Assembly: GCA_013176395.1 (NCBI GenBank)
Contig: JABMLP010000029.1
Coordinates: 434,001-498,000, forward strand
Reading direction: 5' to 3'
Source: Venturia oleaginea
Taxonomy: Eukaryota; Ascomycota; Dothideomycetes; Venturiales; Venturiaceae
Length of the DNA stretch: 64,000 nt
Positions 47,967-59,462 of the stretch are shown one piece after another. Below the pieces are notes generated by a model. That model searched no databases. It saw only the letters and a list, made by a program, of their open reading frames with translations, and was not told where the DNA came from. Numbering within the stretch: the first letter of the stretch is position 1; every line of letters begins with the position of its first letter. The translations under genes and the position numbers were made by a program.

Positions 47967-48237
47967 GCCCACCCCCAACCTTCATACTAACCGACAAGCG
48001 TTCAGGATTGATCTGAGGATCAAATCGGTTAGACGACAATTGAATTGGGAGATACATCGGACGGCTAGGATCTAGTGAGCCTCCAAAGAACCTGAGCAAG
48101 GGAAGGTACTTAAGGTAAGTACTTCTAGACTGATATTGCCCTTACCCCAAACCCGCGGACCAGAACAAGAGAACACAGGTGTCAAGAAGGTCTTGACATA
48201 ATCAACTGTGTTGAGAAACGAGTTCCCCGTAACATCT
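47967..48237 (-). repeat. ~270-bp dispersed repeat, copy 2
   Basis: This is the reverse-complement partner of 8517-8788, with some substitutions and no large gap. It lies about 140 bp after the NAT stop codon. No flanking duplication was found. Confidence 0.75.
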
Positions 48238-48534
48238 CCCTATGGTGTTTTCTCGATATATCTATATTAATACTAAGTAGATCCCTAGCTTTTTTTTATA
48301 TAAATAAGCTACGGTGTTCCCTTACCTATTCCTTCTAAAATCATTAAAATCGGTAAAGAATTAAGATCGTAGTGTGGCCGTAAAGAAGACGACTTTTGGT
48401 AAGGAATCGCAAAAAAGTGCTTTCCGGCCCCTGTGTAGTCAATTCTAACGTACCCGTGGAGTAGGCATACGGCATATAGCTATTATATACTATGTTAAAT
48501 CCGAATACTATTAGTTCCCTTGAAGTTAGATTAT

Positions 48535-48790
48535 TGTCACGGGGCGGGTTCGGGTATCAGGAGGAAGGAGCAGCAGCAGGAACAGGTATCATTCAACAGG
48601 CTACATACGAACTGGCAGGCAAACCAACAGGCAGGTTTGACGACAGGACGTGGCTCAATGAGCTACGTATTGGTTGAAGCAACGCAGGCTTTTAAAACCT
48701 TTCCTCGGCAGAACTACGGTTCTGCCTTGATCACGTACCGTGAGGCCACCCCAACGGCGGGAGAGACTTGTCCGCGGTCGTACCGTGACA
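48535..48790 (-). repeat. 256-bp solo LTR, copy 2
   Basis: It has the same termini and length as 36611-36866 but the opposite orientation. The flanks ATTAT and ATTGT agree at four of five positions and may be a decayed target-site duplication. No internal retrotransposon sequence accompanies it. Confidence 0.8.
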
Positions 48791-48898
48791 ATTGTACTTG
48801 GTGTTGTCTTCATATACCCTTTCAGGGAAAAACCACGAGATCTTGCTTATAACGAGCCAGTTATCTCATAAATCAGACGACTCTTTTCGCCAGATCTA

Positions 48899-49093
48899 GC
48901 GCGGCTACGCCGCTTGTTTTTTAATTAGGGACCTACCCCGACCCTCCTTAGCAATCTTCTACCAATTATAGCCCCTTACCCCCCAAGTAACATATAGCGG
49001 AGCCGTTTTAGGAGTAGCGGTTATAATCAGCCGAGGGGCGTTAAGGAGGGTTGGAGTGGGTCCTTAATTATAACTTGAGCGACGTAGCCGTGC
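48899..49093. mobile_element. MITE with ~54-bp terminal inverted repeats
   Basis: The left end (GCGCGGCTACGCCGCTTG, through 'GACCCTCCTTAGC' at about 48952) matches the reverse complement of the right end (GCACGGCTACGTCGCTC, through 'AACCCTCCTTAACGC' from about 49039), with roughly 80% identity. The centre is short, A/T-richer and non-coding. There is no transposase. The target duplication is unclear. Confidence 0.65.
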
Positions 49094-49378
49094 CGCCCGG
49101 AAAAACCAACCAGAGCATCTGATTCATGAGATAACGAGCAAGGACATTGGCCAATACGCTGTGTTGGATCCTGCTCGTGTTCGCTGCAAGATTATGCCGC
49201 GCGCTACTTATGCGACTGATTGCAGCGTTCCAATGTTTGTTCGCAAACACTACTTCTTTTCAACAGTACCCCCTCAAATTGAGTTCTCTACCCTTGCAAA
49301 GTTCTTCTGAATAACCAAACTACATACCCTCAAACAATACCATCTACCACCACATAAACACACTCGGAGGCGGCAAAA

Positions 49379-50931
49379 ATGGCTCATCGCTCTATTCAAC
49401 CTGTTCTCCATCGTGAAGAAACGCGCCGGCGCCCTAGTGCCTACAGTGGTGGTTATTTCTTTGAAATTTACGTTGACGATGTATATCAGGGGAAGTACAT
49501 TGTAGTCAAGAAGCTGGGGTTTGTGGGTAAGTTCATCCGCTCTACGTATCATGAAAGGGTCACCCATGAAGTACTCACCATTACTTGTGCAAGCTACAGT
49601 CGGGCTTGTTCACGACTTCTACAAGGATCGATATTTTGCGATGAAGGTACTATCGACAAAGTGCTACGATTACTTTGAGGTCGAGATACTGGAGCACCTT
49701 GGGTTAAACGAATCCCAACATGCTGGACACCGATATATCTCAAATTTAGTAGACCCCTTCTCCAAGCAAGCCACTATCGGTAGGACGAAATTTCTGATAG
49801 CCGAGGTGATGACGGAAACATTGCCGCCCTTCGTGGAAAGAATTTAGCACATGTCTCCGGAGAAGATCATGAAGAAGTTCGTCAAGCAACTTCTCCTTGC
49901 ACTTGATCATGCCCATAAGTCCGGAGTGATACATACAGGTACGTGCAACTTTCAATGTCTTCCAGAGTGGTCTTAACTGACATTTTAATAGACATCAAGC
50001 CCGATAATATCATGGTACAGCTCCCCGATGAGAGTATAATAAAAAAAGCTGTCACTCCATGGAAGCCTTTCAAGGTGGAAAATAAGGAACCGAATTTTCT
50101 CTACTGGCCTAATGACGACTCTGATCTCATGTGTCGTCAGCATGGAATCTATCACTCAACAGTGCTCGGGATAAAGCCATCTCAGCAAACGTTATTTAAA
50201 ATGGGAGAGTTCCACCTCGATGAGGATGCGGCCGAAGAGTATATCTTAAGCTTCGATGTGACTGCCTCCAATTCTTCAAGCATGTCTTTGGCTAACATAT
50301 CTGTAGGTTTCCCTCTGTGATTGGGGTTTTGCCAGCTGGACGCATCACCATCTGTACGAAGGTATCTCGAACATAAAAATGAAATCCCCTGAGGTTCGAC
50401 TCGGAGCGCCGTGGGATACCAAGACGAACTTATGGTCACTCGGTGGTATTCGAGGCCCTCAGCGACTGCGACATGTTCAATTGTGGAAAACGCGAGACAC
50501 AATACAGATACTTCACGGAAGAGGAGCGGAAATTTCAAGAGCTGAAGCGTCAAAACGAGCGAAAACGTCGATGGCGGTAAGATCAGGAGATGCCGCAAAC
50601 CGATGATAAAAAGCAGGAATTCCGGAAGAGCGGGAATAGTTACGATTTAGGCGTCCACTTCGACGAAATCGTCTCAATTATCGAGCCGTTCTCCCCAGCC
50701 TTCTTGGGGCACATTAGCAGCGACAAGAATAAGGCTGGCGCCTAAAGTCTATGTTCAACACTGATGGTACTATTTGGTGTTACGAGGAATATAACCTGGC
50801 GCCTTTGGAGGAGCGATTCCCTCATATGCTCGAGGGCGAGGAAAAGGATAACACCCTCGAATTCCTACGGAAGATGGTGCGAGTAGATCCGGAAGACCGA
50901 AGTAGTGTTGATGAACTGCTTCAGGAGCCAT
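49379..50931 (+). pseudogene. Serine/threonine protein kinase (SRPK-like) pseudogene
   Basis: The pieces follow SRPK-type kinase order. 'YIVVKKLGFV' joins across an intron (donor GTAAGT) to 'ATVGLVHDFYKDRYFAMKVL', with a degenerate glycine loop. Then come 'FEVEILEHLG', 'LLLALDHAHKSGVIHT', and, after a second intron (donor GTACGT), the catalytic-loop 'DIKPDNIMVQLP'. Later are 'KSPEVRLGAPWDTKTNLWSL' (APE-like and F-helix region) and 'LRKMVRVDPEDRSSVDELLQ' (C-terminal helix). A TAG near 49846 breaks 'FVERI/HMSPEKIMKKFV' in frame, and the middle needs frame changes. The last codons run straight into a copia LTR (50932), so the 3' end was lost to the insertion. It is not a functional kinase. Confidence 0.7.
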
Positions 50932-51158
50932 TATCTGAAGTTGGAACAACACCAAATGTGAGAGGTAAACTGAGGTAAGATATCGATTCAATGAGTGACT
51001 GCATAACCCTCGAACTGAGTGGAAAATAAGGGCTATCTATACAAAGAGAGTGTACTGACGTAGGTTCTGACACCGCAGAGATACCGAGCAAACAAGAGTG
51101 AGAACAAACAGGTTTGAAACGACTTAGAAACCGTTGGTGTTACCACCATATTGCAACA
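50932..51158 (-). repeat. Copia 3' LTR
   Basis: It matches 55838-56039 and 61942-62145 but carries about 25 extra bases near 50955-50985. A purine-rich GAGAGGG tract next to its inner edge could be the polypurine tract. Confidence 0.85.
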
Positions 51159-51553
51159 CACCCTCTCAGAATCAAAGAGTGATTCTGTATTGAAATGAAG
51201 TGCCAAGAACTGGTGATAGTGCCAGATTTGGTGTTACAAAAATAAGGAATCCGAGCTAAAGAAGTGAAAAAATAGCCAAATGAGTGACAGGGCTCGAAAA
51301 AGAAGCTGTACAGTCGCCTAAATAGGCTAGCGCCATGATAATAGCAATGATGATAGTAATGACTGAGAGCAATTCAACCATTGAATGGCTCATTCAGGGC
51401 TTTGATGGCTTCCTCAAGGTCCACCATTCTGAGCAGTTTGATGAAGTGTGAATGCGCTTGAGGCGTGAGGATTTTGGTGAGTTTCTTGCTGGCATTGGTG
51501 ACCAGGTATCTCGGCCGTGGTCTAGGCCGAATCGGGACGAGATCTTTTCGATG

Positions 51554-54500
51554 TTATGCATCTTGCACGAGCGCAATTGATCGATTCTCGAGGTTCCTGA
51601 TGATTCGAATGCCGAGGAAGTATTGAGGTTCACCGAGGCGCTTGATTTCGTATTCTGCAGCGAGGGCGGTCTCAAAGTCATTCAAAAGATGCATTTGAGA
51701 GGGAGGGCAAGCAACAATAATGTCATCTACAAAGAACAGCACAATGAGGCCGCCATTTGTAAAGAGACAACCGATTCCAGGAACTGGTTTGAGTCCGAGT
51801 TTGAGGAGGGTCTTCGTGAAGTGTTGTTGCCAGAGATGTGGTGATTGCTTGAGGCCATAAAACGCTCTTCGGAGACGTATGTAGCCACCAGGTGGTCCAG
51901 GGAAGCCATCTGGATAGGTAATGAATACCAGATCTCCAATTGTGGCGTTGATGAATGCATTGACAATGTCAAACTGTCTCATTTCAAGTCCGAAATAAGC
52001 GATGATGGCCATAAGTGCACGGAAGATTCTGGCGGCCAAGGTAGTTGCAGAGGTCTCTGCGTAAGTGACTTGTAGATCACCTCTGACTACCAATCTGGCT
52101 TTGTATGATACCAGGAATCCGTCTGAATCTTGCTTGTATGTCCAAACCCACATAGTTGGAATCGCTGTATGGTTCTCAGGTAGTGATGCAACTGGCTCAA
52201 AGGTACCTTGGTCAATAATCCGTGAATGCTCTTTCTGAGTTGCCTTAAGGAATCCTTGGTGGTGAGGGTGTTTGAGCATGGCCTTCCAGTGCTTTGGTGG
52301 CGGAGGCAATGAACTGACCAGGACCTTTTTCACCTCAGAGGCAAAAGATAGGGCTTGAGTGAGTCCTAAAGTAACACCAGATAGATCTTCAGTGGTGGTA
52401 AGAAGCCCAATATGACGTTGCTTCCTGACACGCTTGGTGGTGAGAATTTCGTCGCTCAGAATCGTCTTTTCTGGACCATATTCCACCGTGTATGATGACC
52501 CTGATGGCCCTGCAAGTAGAGCTGGATCTGGATTGACTGGTGATACTGGTGTAGAGGAGATAGGAGACTCATCAGTTGGCGAATTAACCGCACCCGCATC
52601 AGTGACAGATGGAGTTGGAGACGGAGTTGGAAGTTGTCCCACTTGATCGATTGATTTTGAGGTTGGAACCTCATCAGTATCAAAGAAGACATTGTCAACC
52701 ATTGAGTCAAGCTCCTGGAAGCCAAAACCTGATTCTATTGCGACTTCTGTACTGCTACTTGGTGATGATGGTTCTTCTACATCTAAATGCATGCTTGTGA
52801 GACTGGGAAGAGGAGTCTGAATCTCAATGTAATCAGTCACCCTCTCAGAAACACCAAGTACAGGAATATCGTGATGTTTGCACAAGTGATTCTGGTTCAA
52901 TCTGACATCCCGTGTCCGGATAACCCTGCGTTGAGATGGGATCCACACCCAGTAGATACCTGTAGAATCAAAGCCGACGTAATAACCAATGAACGCACGT
53001 GGTTCCATCTTCCTGAGGCGGCGAGATTTCGGGATCTATTTATCAAGACAGTAGGCAACTGAGCGAAACTTGATAAGGTGGCGGCCATCAGGCTTCTTCT
53101 TGAACACCAGTTCAAAGGGAGTCTTCCACCCTAAGGCGGCAGTTGGTGTGCGATTCAGCAAAATTGCAGCGTAAGGCATGGTTGCAAGCCACATATTGAG
53201 AGGAATCCCTGAGGACTCAATGAGGCAACGAGGCACGGTGGTGATGGATCTCCCTGCTCTTTCTGCCTTGCCATTCTGGGCCCGAGTGTCTGGTGCAGAT
53301 GGCTCTCTGATGATGCCGCGAATACGGAGTTCATAGTCAAAAGCATCATCTTTGAAGTCATCAGTCTGAATGTACTTGACCTTGAAACCCCAGTTTAATT
53401 CGATGATGTTCAAATGTTCCACCAAAACCTCTCTGTAGGATGATTTTTTGGCGTGACTTGCACAGAGATGGAAGCGAGATAGTGTGCAGAGAGTATGGCA
53501 AGTATAGAAGTCATTGTTGTAGCCTTCATCGTGATGGATCCAGTCAAAGGCAATTCGCTCAAATGGCTTTGAAACTGGTGTGCTTCTCTCTGGATAACGA
53601 GAGACTTGACGAGTCATCTTTGATAATGCACACGTTTGACAATCCGTAATGCACTGTGGTGCAGTTGATTGGTCGGTGATGATGATACCATTGACATTGT
53701 CCTCAAGGTGGGACATAGTCCCCTTCGAAATATGGCCATAGATCTCGTGAATGGCCTTGCCATCAACTGATAATGGAGGCTTTTGACGAGCTGATTTTCG
53801 CACTGTGGTGGCGAATGAGGTAGATGGAATCACCCTCTGAGGAAGTGACTCCGGGTTTTGTGACACTACAAACATAGAACCTTCTCTCTTGAAAAGGATA
53901 ATAACTTCTCCTTGAGCAGTGGCGATGGTTCCAGCGTTGAAATCCACCAAAAAACCCTTATCAAGGAGCTTTGCCAGGCTCAATACATTGGTAGCATAGC
54001 CAGGGCAAAAAAGTACTCCTTCCAGATGAGCGTTGCCCTCACCAAATGGAGTTTGTACAGTAAATGAAACCTTGCCCCGGGCAAAGATTTCAGTAGATCC
54101 AGTGCCTGAAATAACTGACTCTCCTGGAGAGCCATCTGAGGTTGCTGAAAAGATAGATGAATTGTTGGTAATATGATCTGATGAGCCACTGTCAAGGAAC
54201 CATAAGTTGCGGTAACTTGAAGTGGATTCAGTGATGAATGAGACTGCTATTGGAGTTGACGTCACTCGAGTAGCAAGTGCAAAGTTGGGCTTTCCAGATG
54301 AATTGATAGAATCCTGGGTAGTAGCCGTGGTGGTAGAGTTTTGACGAATGACCCACCGATCCATATGGTTTTTGAGAGCAGCTGATGGTGTCTTCAATGC
54401 AGTAGCAACTTTGTTGGCAGCAGAGACATCAGACCTCCATTCGGGTGTCCTCAATTCGGGGTGAAGGTAACGGCATTGGCTGAACCATTCTTTGACACCA

Positions 54501-54796
54501 CAGACACATTTTGGAGGTGACTTAGAGGGTTTGGAATTGGAGCTTCCGGGTAACGATGGTTGATGGCCATTGAGTGTTGCCGTTTGAAATGATGTATGTG
54601 ATAAATCTTTGCGATGGGAGTTGATAGACCTTTCAGCATTGAATTCTTCGATGAGCTGCTGAATTGAGGTCGCTGTCTCTCCTCTTACCACTGACCTGGT
54701 GATAGAGAGACGTTGTGATGAAGCCCAAGAGCTGTCATAAGAATGTACAGCTTCAAGGAATGCATACAAAGGTCTCTCTCCACTAACCTCAGGCAA
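51554..54796 (-). pseudogene. Copia pol: protease, integrase, reverse transcriptase
   Basis: In minus-strand order: zinc-knuckle-like 'CVCGVKEWFSQCRYLHPE'; aspartic protease 'LWFLDSGSSDHITNNSS'; GAG-pre-integrase 'CITDCQTCALSKMTRQ'; integrase catalytic segments 'FDWIHHDEGYN', 'YIQTDDF' and 'DTRAQNGKAERAGRS'; and copia RT with 'WVWTYKQDSDGFLVSYKARL', 'MRQFDIVNAFINA', 'AFYGLKQSPHLWQQHF' and the catalytic 'LIVLFFVDDIIVACPP'. A TAG near 53036 separates integrase and RT in the same frame (between 'AYCLDK' and 'IPKSRRLRKMEPRAF'), which looks like a single nonsense change. The frame ends at 51554 just after 'SIALVQDA', before any RNase H. Confidence 0.88.
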
Positions 54797-55198
54797 GTCT
54801 GATGAAATATGATGGTGCAGGCCAAGTATTCATTGGACACTTGAGAAACAGCTTGCAGAGGGATCAAAAAGATTGAATGGCTCGCTGTCCTAAGTGATGG
54901 CATAAAGCCTGACTATATACACATAACTGTAGAAACTTCTAGAGGTGAATGTATGAGGTTATCGCAGATCCTCAGTGTGGAGTATATGAACTTCATATGA
55001 TGCCAAGACATTCCCATCTCAAGATGTTTCAACAAAGTCCACCCTTACGGCGTCACGATAGGCCTTGTCCCACTTCATCAACCAAGCCTCAATTGAGCTT
55101 CCTTTGGGACCCTTGCAGACCGCCTGATAGTCGCGTAAAACCTCAAATTCCCTAGCTCTTTTGGTGGGGGCAATCATCTTCTTGAGGGCCGTCAACAT

Positions 55199-55603
55199 CT
55201 ACCAAACTGTAGTGGAATCAGTTAGCAGACTGGCGTATTCTGCGGAGATAGATTCCTCAATTGACACCATTGAAGCTTCAAGTTTAGTATCAACCCTTGA
55301 CCATAGCTTCCATTTTTCTCTGTGGTCATCTTGTAAAAGTTTGTATAGCGTGCGGTTCTCGGTAGAGAGATCATTAACCGTAATATTGCGGTCTACATTT
55401 GAGGCCTTGCTTGTAGCCTCGTAGGCCGAGGGTGTTGAAGGCTCTTGAGGTAGGGTAGGCTCGTCAATTGCTGGATTAGCGTATTTCCAGATTCCGGCGC
55501 GAGTGAGGTTGGCCTTGTGGCGTGCAAACCAGTCATCCCAGTCTTTTGGAGATGTCAGAATGACTTCTGAGGCCTTGAGGGTTCTTGTAGATTGTGCAGG
55601 CAT
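55199..55603 (-). pseudogene. Copia gag, N-terminal part
   Basis: The ATG at 55603 begins 'MPAQSTRTLKASEVILTSP', followed by 'KDWDDWFARHKANLTRAGIW', a typical copia Gag start. The frame is lost at 55199, and the sequence between it and the pol frame (54796) is degenerate, with stops. Confidence 0.7.
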
Positions 55604-55823
55604 CGTGCAGAGCGTTGTGCAGCGATGGAGGTTGAAAAGTGATAATGTGTTGTAGGAACTTCCCTCGGAGGAGACGTCGGGGTCGGGGCAGAATAGCTGT
55701 AAATACGAAAGATATGCGTAGATTGTGCCTGAATCAGCAGCTCTAGGCCTGAAGAGGAGTATTGAACGAATACGGTAAGCTCGAAGTAGTTTAGCGTATT
55801 CTGATGGAGACCCTTGAGCGATA

Positions 55824-55837
55824 GCCGGGCTCATAAC
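55824..55837 (-). other. Primer binding site (initiator tRNA-Met internal type)
   Basis: Directly after the 5' LTR the minus strand reads GTTATGAGCCCGGC, which is close to the complement of the initiator tRNA-Met anticodon arm (GGGCTCATAAC). This is the half-tRNA priming mode known from Drosophila copia and some fungal Ty1/copia elements. Its exact abutment with the LTR edge supports both calls. Confidence 0.7.
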
Positions 55838-56039
55838 TATCTGAAGTGGAACAACACAATGTATGAATTCAATGAGTGACTGCATAACCCTCGAACTGAG
55901 TGGAAAATATGGGCTATCTATACAAAGAGAGTGTACTGACGTAGGTTCTGACACCGCAGAGATACCGAGCAAACAAGAGTGAGAACAAACAGGTTTGAAA
56001 CGACTTAGAAACCGTTGGTGTTACCACCATATTGCAACA
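55838..56039 (-). repeat. Copia 5' LTR
   Basis: It is 202 bp, starting TGTTGCAATATGG and ending AGATA on the minus strand. It is nearly identical in extent to the solo copy at 61942-62145. Confidence 0.88.
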
Positions 56040-56967
56040 ATTCCCCTAGATGGGACTACTTAAACATACTGCGCCGACTCGCACATACCAAGGTGAATCG
56101 ATGTAAAATCCTTTTTACCATAGTCCGTCCACATTACTGATTGGACCTGGATATAAAATGACCTTAAAAGGTATGAAGCTGCATCTCAAAATTAGCGAGT
56201 ACTTAGTATAGAAGGACGCAGAGCTCCCCTCGTACTCCTATCTAGCCTATTACTCGATTATAGGGTATGGCTATTGGCTAGGAATATCAGATTTCTCCAA
56301 GCCCTTTATATGGAGACCCTAAACTTCCCTTTTCTCCTCTCTGATATCAGCATGATGAAGATGGTGTCGACACTGCTGACGCTGATGAAGATTTTGAATT
56401 CCCCATAATTGCTATCATCGTCGTAAGACATATGTATGCTGCCGATCTAGCTCGGGGCCTTTACGGTCAAACCAAAGACTACTTGCCCGCTGCTTTTTTC
56501 CACGGATCCTGATTTTTGTAGCAACCAAGGCACAAGATGTGATCCCGAGAATGCAGTGATAACAAAGAAGATGAGTCCTATAGATTAATTTTACTATCAC
56601 ATCCACTTTCTTTCTCAACGAAAATGCTCTGTTACTCATGATAGCTCCTCCATCAGCTGACTCGCAGATTGTCTTCCCACTCAGCAAGTGATCCCCATCC
56701 TACCTCAACATGAACGGGCAGTGGGCATCGTCTAATTCTCACTTCCTTTGAAGAATTGTGATTAGTGGCATTCCACAATTCAACTCAACTTGGCTAACAC
56801 GCTCGACTTACAGAAAATCGGCATTAAGTAGCCAGCTAATAGCAGTTGAAGTGTCGGTTTTGATGTACCACTGGTTTATTTCTGGGTGCTGGTCTCGGTC
56901 GTATGGCGAGGCCGGCGTTGATGCTGCCAGAGGGGCTACCTGTGGCTCGGTTCTCCTCCTTGCTCCT
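56040..56967. other. Intergenic
   Basis: No gene is recognised between the copia element and the RNase H relic. Confidence 0.4.
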
Positions 56968-57543
56968 TTACAAGGCCTTGCGTCGAAGAGCTTTCTTCAT
57001 TTCGCGTATTTGGTCATTCAGAGCGGCGTTGCACATTTTATCTGCCAGTGCAATCCCACTATGTGTCCTTGGCACTTGACGATACCGAATCTCTGCCATC
57101 TTCTTCACCAGTGTCTGATGATGGTCCAATTGTAGAAGTAGATCTTGGTTTTGGACATCGAATCCTCCATAGCTTTTCCACCCGTTCTCTTTCCAGGTGG
57201 CAATCCATTCACTCATAATGCGAACAGCGTATGTAGAATCTGAGTAAATGAAGATTGTACAATCGGTTGAGAAGTAATCATCTGGGTCGTCATGGATCCA
57301 ATCAATGAAGCTGGCAAGTACTTGTTTCAAGGCCAGAAGGATCGCGGTGAGCTTGGCTCGTTGATTTGTAGGTGCTGGTGATTCTGGCAGGATTTCGGTC
57401 AAACTGCCTTCGGGAATAGTTATGGCCTAGTGGTGAACCCATTCATTGCCTCCGCCGAATAGGACGGCAGTAGCAGCAATTGCGCCATGTTGACCGTTGC
57501 GCCTACAGGCGCCGTCGGCGTAGATTTTAATGGGAATAGACAT
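56968..57543 (-). pseudogene. RNase H1-like gene, inactivated
   Basis: The minus-strand frame from the ATG at 57543 reads 'IKIYADGACRRNGQHGAIAA' (first catalytic Asp), then 'LFGGGNEWVHH', then TAG near 57430. It continues in the same frame 'AITIPEGSLTEILPE', 'TNQRAKLTAILLALKQVL', 'TIFIYSDSTYAVRIMSEW' (Asp), 'YRQVPRTHSGIALADKMCNA' (last Asp). The normal catalytic Glu of 'NQRAELTA' is Lys here (AAG). The TAG is most simply CAG to TAG and the Lys codon GAG to AAG, both C:G to T:A changes. Length (~190 codons) and domain order fit a fungal stand-alone RNase H1-like protein rather than a retrotransposon domain, though a transposon origin cannot be excluded. Confidence 0.7.
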
Positions 57544-58047
57544 TGAGATTTGAAAGAAAAGTAATGGTAAAGCTGAGAATCGGAAATGGTGATGGTGTTA
57601 GTGCGACACCAGAATCACATAATGAGAGGTGCGAATTATTATAGATGGCCGAAAGTGCGGAAGTGGTGAGTAAAACTGCAATTTAACCACGGCGTTGCTT
57701 CCGGCGTGTAGCCCCTAAGATTCTGGGGTCGTCCGCCATTTTCACCTACTGAATTCGGGAGATTGGTAACGCGGTCTTGACTCTGATTTGAGATATCCTA
57801 GTCCATATACATTCGAGATGCCATTTGCCGTTCAAAGCCTCCGTTGTCTGACTAGAATGGCGAATCTATGTTTATTAAATATTAAGAACACTAACAAATG
57901 GTTTCTCATTCTAAGGGAAAGCTCCATCCTCTCTCTACATTGCTCTTCTACCAATTACAATCGTACCCATCATGGGTGCTTTGGTGCTGGTGGAATGATG
58001 TTATTGCGGCTGCCAGAATTCTCGCAGGCGGAATACTTTCAAAAATT
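57544..58047. other. Intergenic
   Basis: No gene is seen. Confidence 0.4.
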
Positions 58048-59462
58048 TCATCCTCGTCGTTTCAACGCCAGCCAGAAGCTGTTGCAATAACTCTCATGGG
58101 CTGATATGTCCTCATGGGCTATCTCGTTCTCGTAGGCTATGTCGTCCTTTTGGGTCGTTTCGTTTTTGTGTTCTGCTTCTTCATTTTGAGCTGCCTTGTC
58201 CTCCAATGTCCATCTGATTTCATTTAAAGTAGCCAATCCTTGCGCATGTTCATCAAGATACCGACGTTCTGTGTCATCAAGTAATTGCAAGAAGGCATCG
58301 ATGTCACCAGCCTCGTGCGCCTTGAAAGCACGTTCTAATAACGCTGCACTCCTTTGTTGCATAATCAAATTGAGTTGGCCACCTTGCGCGAAGAAATAAT
58401 CGAGGAAGATCATCCATGTAGCTCAAAAAATCGTCCTGCAATAATCGAGAAGTATTGACGATATGGTTTGGGCGTTTTGTTGGGATCCCGTAAAGAAACT
58501 GCATCAGTGTCTTTTTGAGTTCCTCGTCGCGATAACACATGTCGGCAGCTCTGACCTCCCAAGGCTCATCCAAATCGTTTTCGTGGTGCTGCTCTGTGGA
58601 ACGTTAGCCTGAAATTCCTGTAACGGTATCCAGAGCCAGCCTTACTTATCACAACATGCATTTTCACTTGCATAAAGTTGATCAGATTTTGCAACGGACA
58701 AGTAAGCGCCTCAGAATCCTTTCGTCTTGGGTTGATAGATAATACTTTTCCTCGGAAAGGTGATCAGAGAACCAATATATTATAGACAGCCTGAGTAAGC
58801 ATTCATTGTCTAACAGCGCAGCCGCAGGTGTGTTGACGAGAACTCTGGACGGCCAGTTTTTTGAGTCTTAATGCCATACATCAAGACTCATATATTTACC
58901 TGCCGTAAATCATATCCAAGATGCGGAAATTCCTCATCCACCACCGAAGCCTTGTATACTCTTGACAGAATATGCAGTTCGTCTTTGTCTAGTTTGGCAT
59001 TTACTTGCTTCTTAGACGCCTCCCATATGAAATTGATAGATTCCTGGTATATTTGTCGATTTACTCGCATGATCTGCAGGTAGCTTGCTCTAAATTCATG
59101 CGAGTACCCACGTATCGATCAAAATCGGGTTCCTGTGTGCCGTTGGCACGCTCTTTCTGTAGCGCCCTGAAATCAGCCCAGTTGTGCTTGATTATAGCGT
59201 TGTACAATGGAAGCTTGATGATGTGTGGATGCGATCGTTTGTGGGAGGGTCGAATTGGACAGGAGTCTCTATCTGGCAGTAGGTATCCGAGAATTTGTAG
59301 TCTGAGTTCTGTAGGTATGGAGAGCAACATTGATTTCGCCTGTTGAAGGTCAAGATTAGATATCAACCAAGAATGCATTAGCATGGACCTCTGGACAACT
59401 ATCATGGCCTTATGGCTCTCCTTTCGAATTGAAGAGAGGCGATAGAAGTTTTTCCATCGCAT
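58048..59462 (-). pseudogene. F-box-like fungal protein with a frameshift
   Basis: The N-terminal part has the fungal F-box-like/DUF7730-type pattern: 'LLSIPTELRLQILGYLLPDR', then 'IMRVNRQIYQESINFIWEAS' after a possible 38-nt intron (GTGGGT...CTGCAG). A later part, reached through an intron near 58648-58600 (donor GTAAGG), contains 'DEPWEVRAADMCYRDEELKK' and 'SYMDDLPRLFLRARWPTQ'. It then shifts frame near 58385 into 'LNLIMQQRSAALLERAFKAH' and 'EAGDIDAFLQLLDDTERRYL'. The two frames join naturally if one base is lost, so a frameshift is likely. F-box-like proteins often act as substrate adaptors of SCF ubiquitin ligases, but many of these fungal families are uncharacterised. The ATG at 59462 is a guess. 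Confidence 0.5.

Larger units (their letters stand above)
50932..56039 (-). mobile_element. Degenerate Ty1/copia LTR retrotransposon
   Basis: The element lies on the minus strand, with its 5' LTR at 56039-55838 and 3' LTR at 51158-50932. The primer binding site abuts the 5' LTR. The order gag, protease, integrase, reverse transcriptase is the Ty1/copia order. Coding is broken by stops and frame changes, and the RNase H domain is missing: only about 400 bases of non-coding sequence separate the RT end from the 3' LTR. The outer flanks (GCCAT on the left, ATTCC on the right) do not match, so the insertion footprint has been altered. It truncates the kinase pseudogene on its left. Confidence 0.9.
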
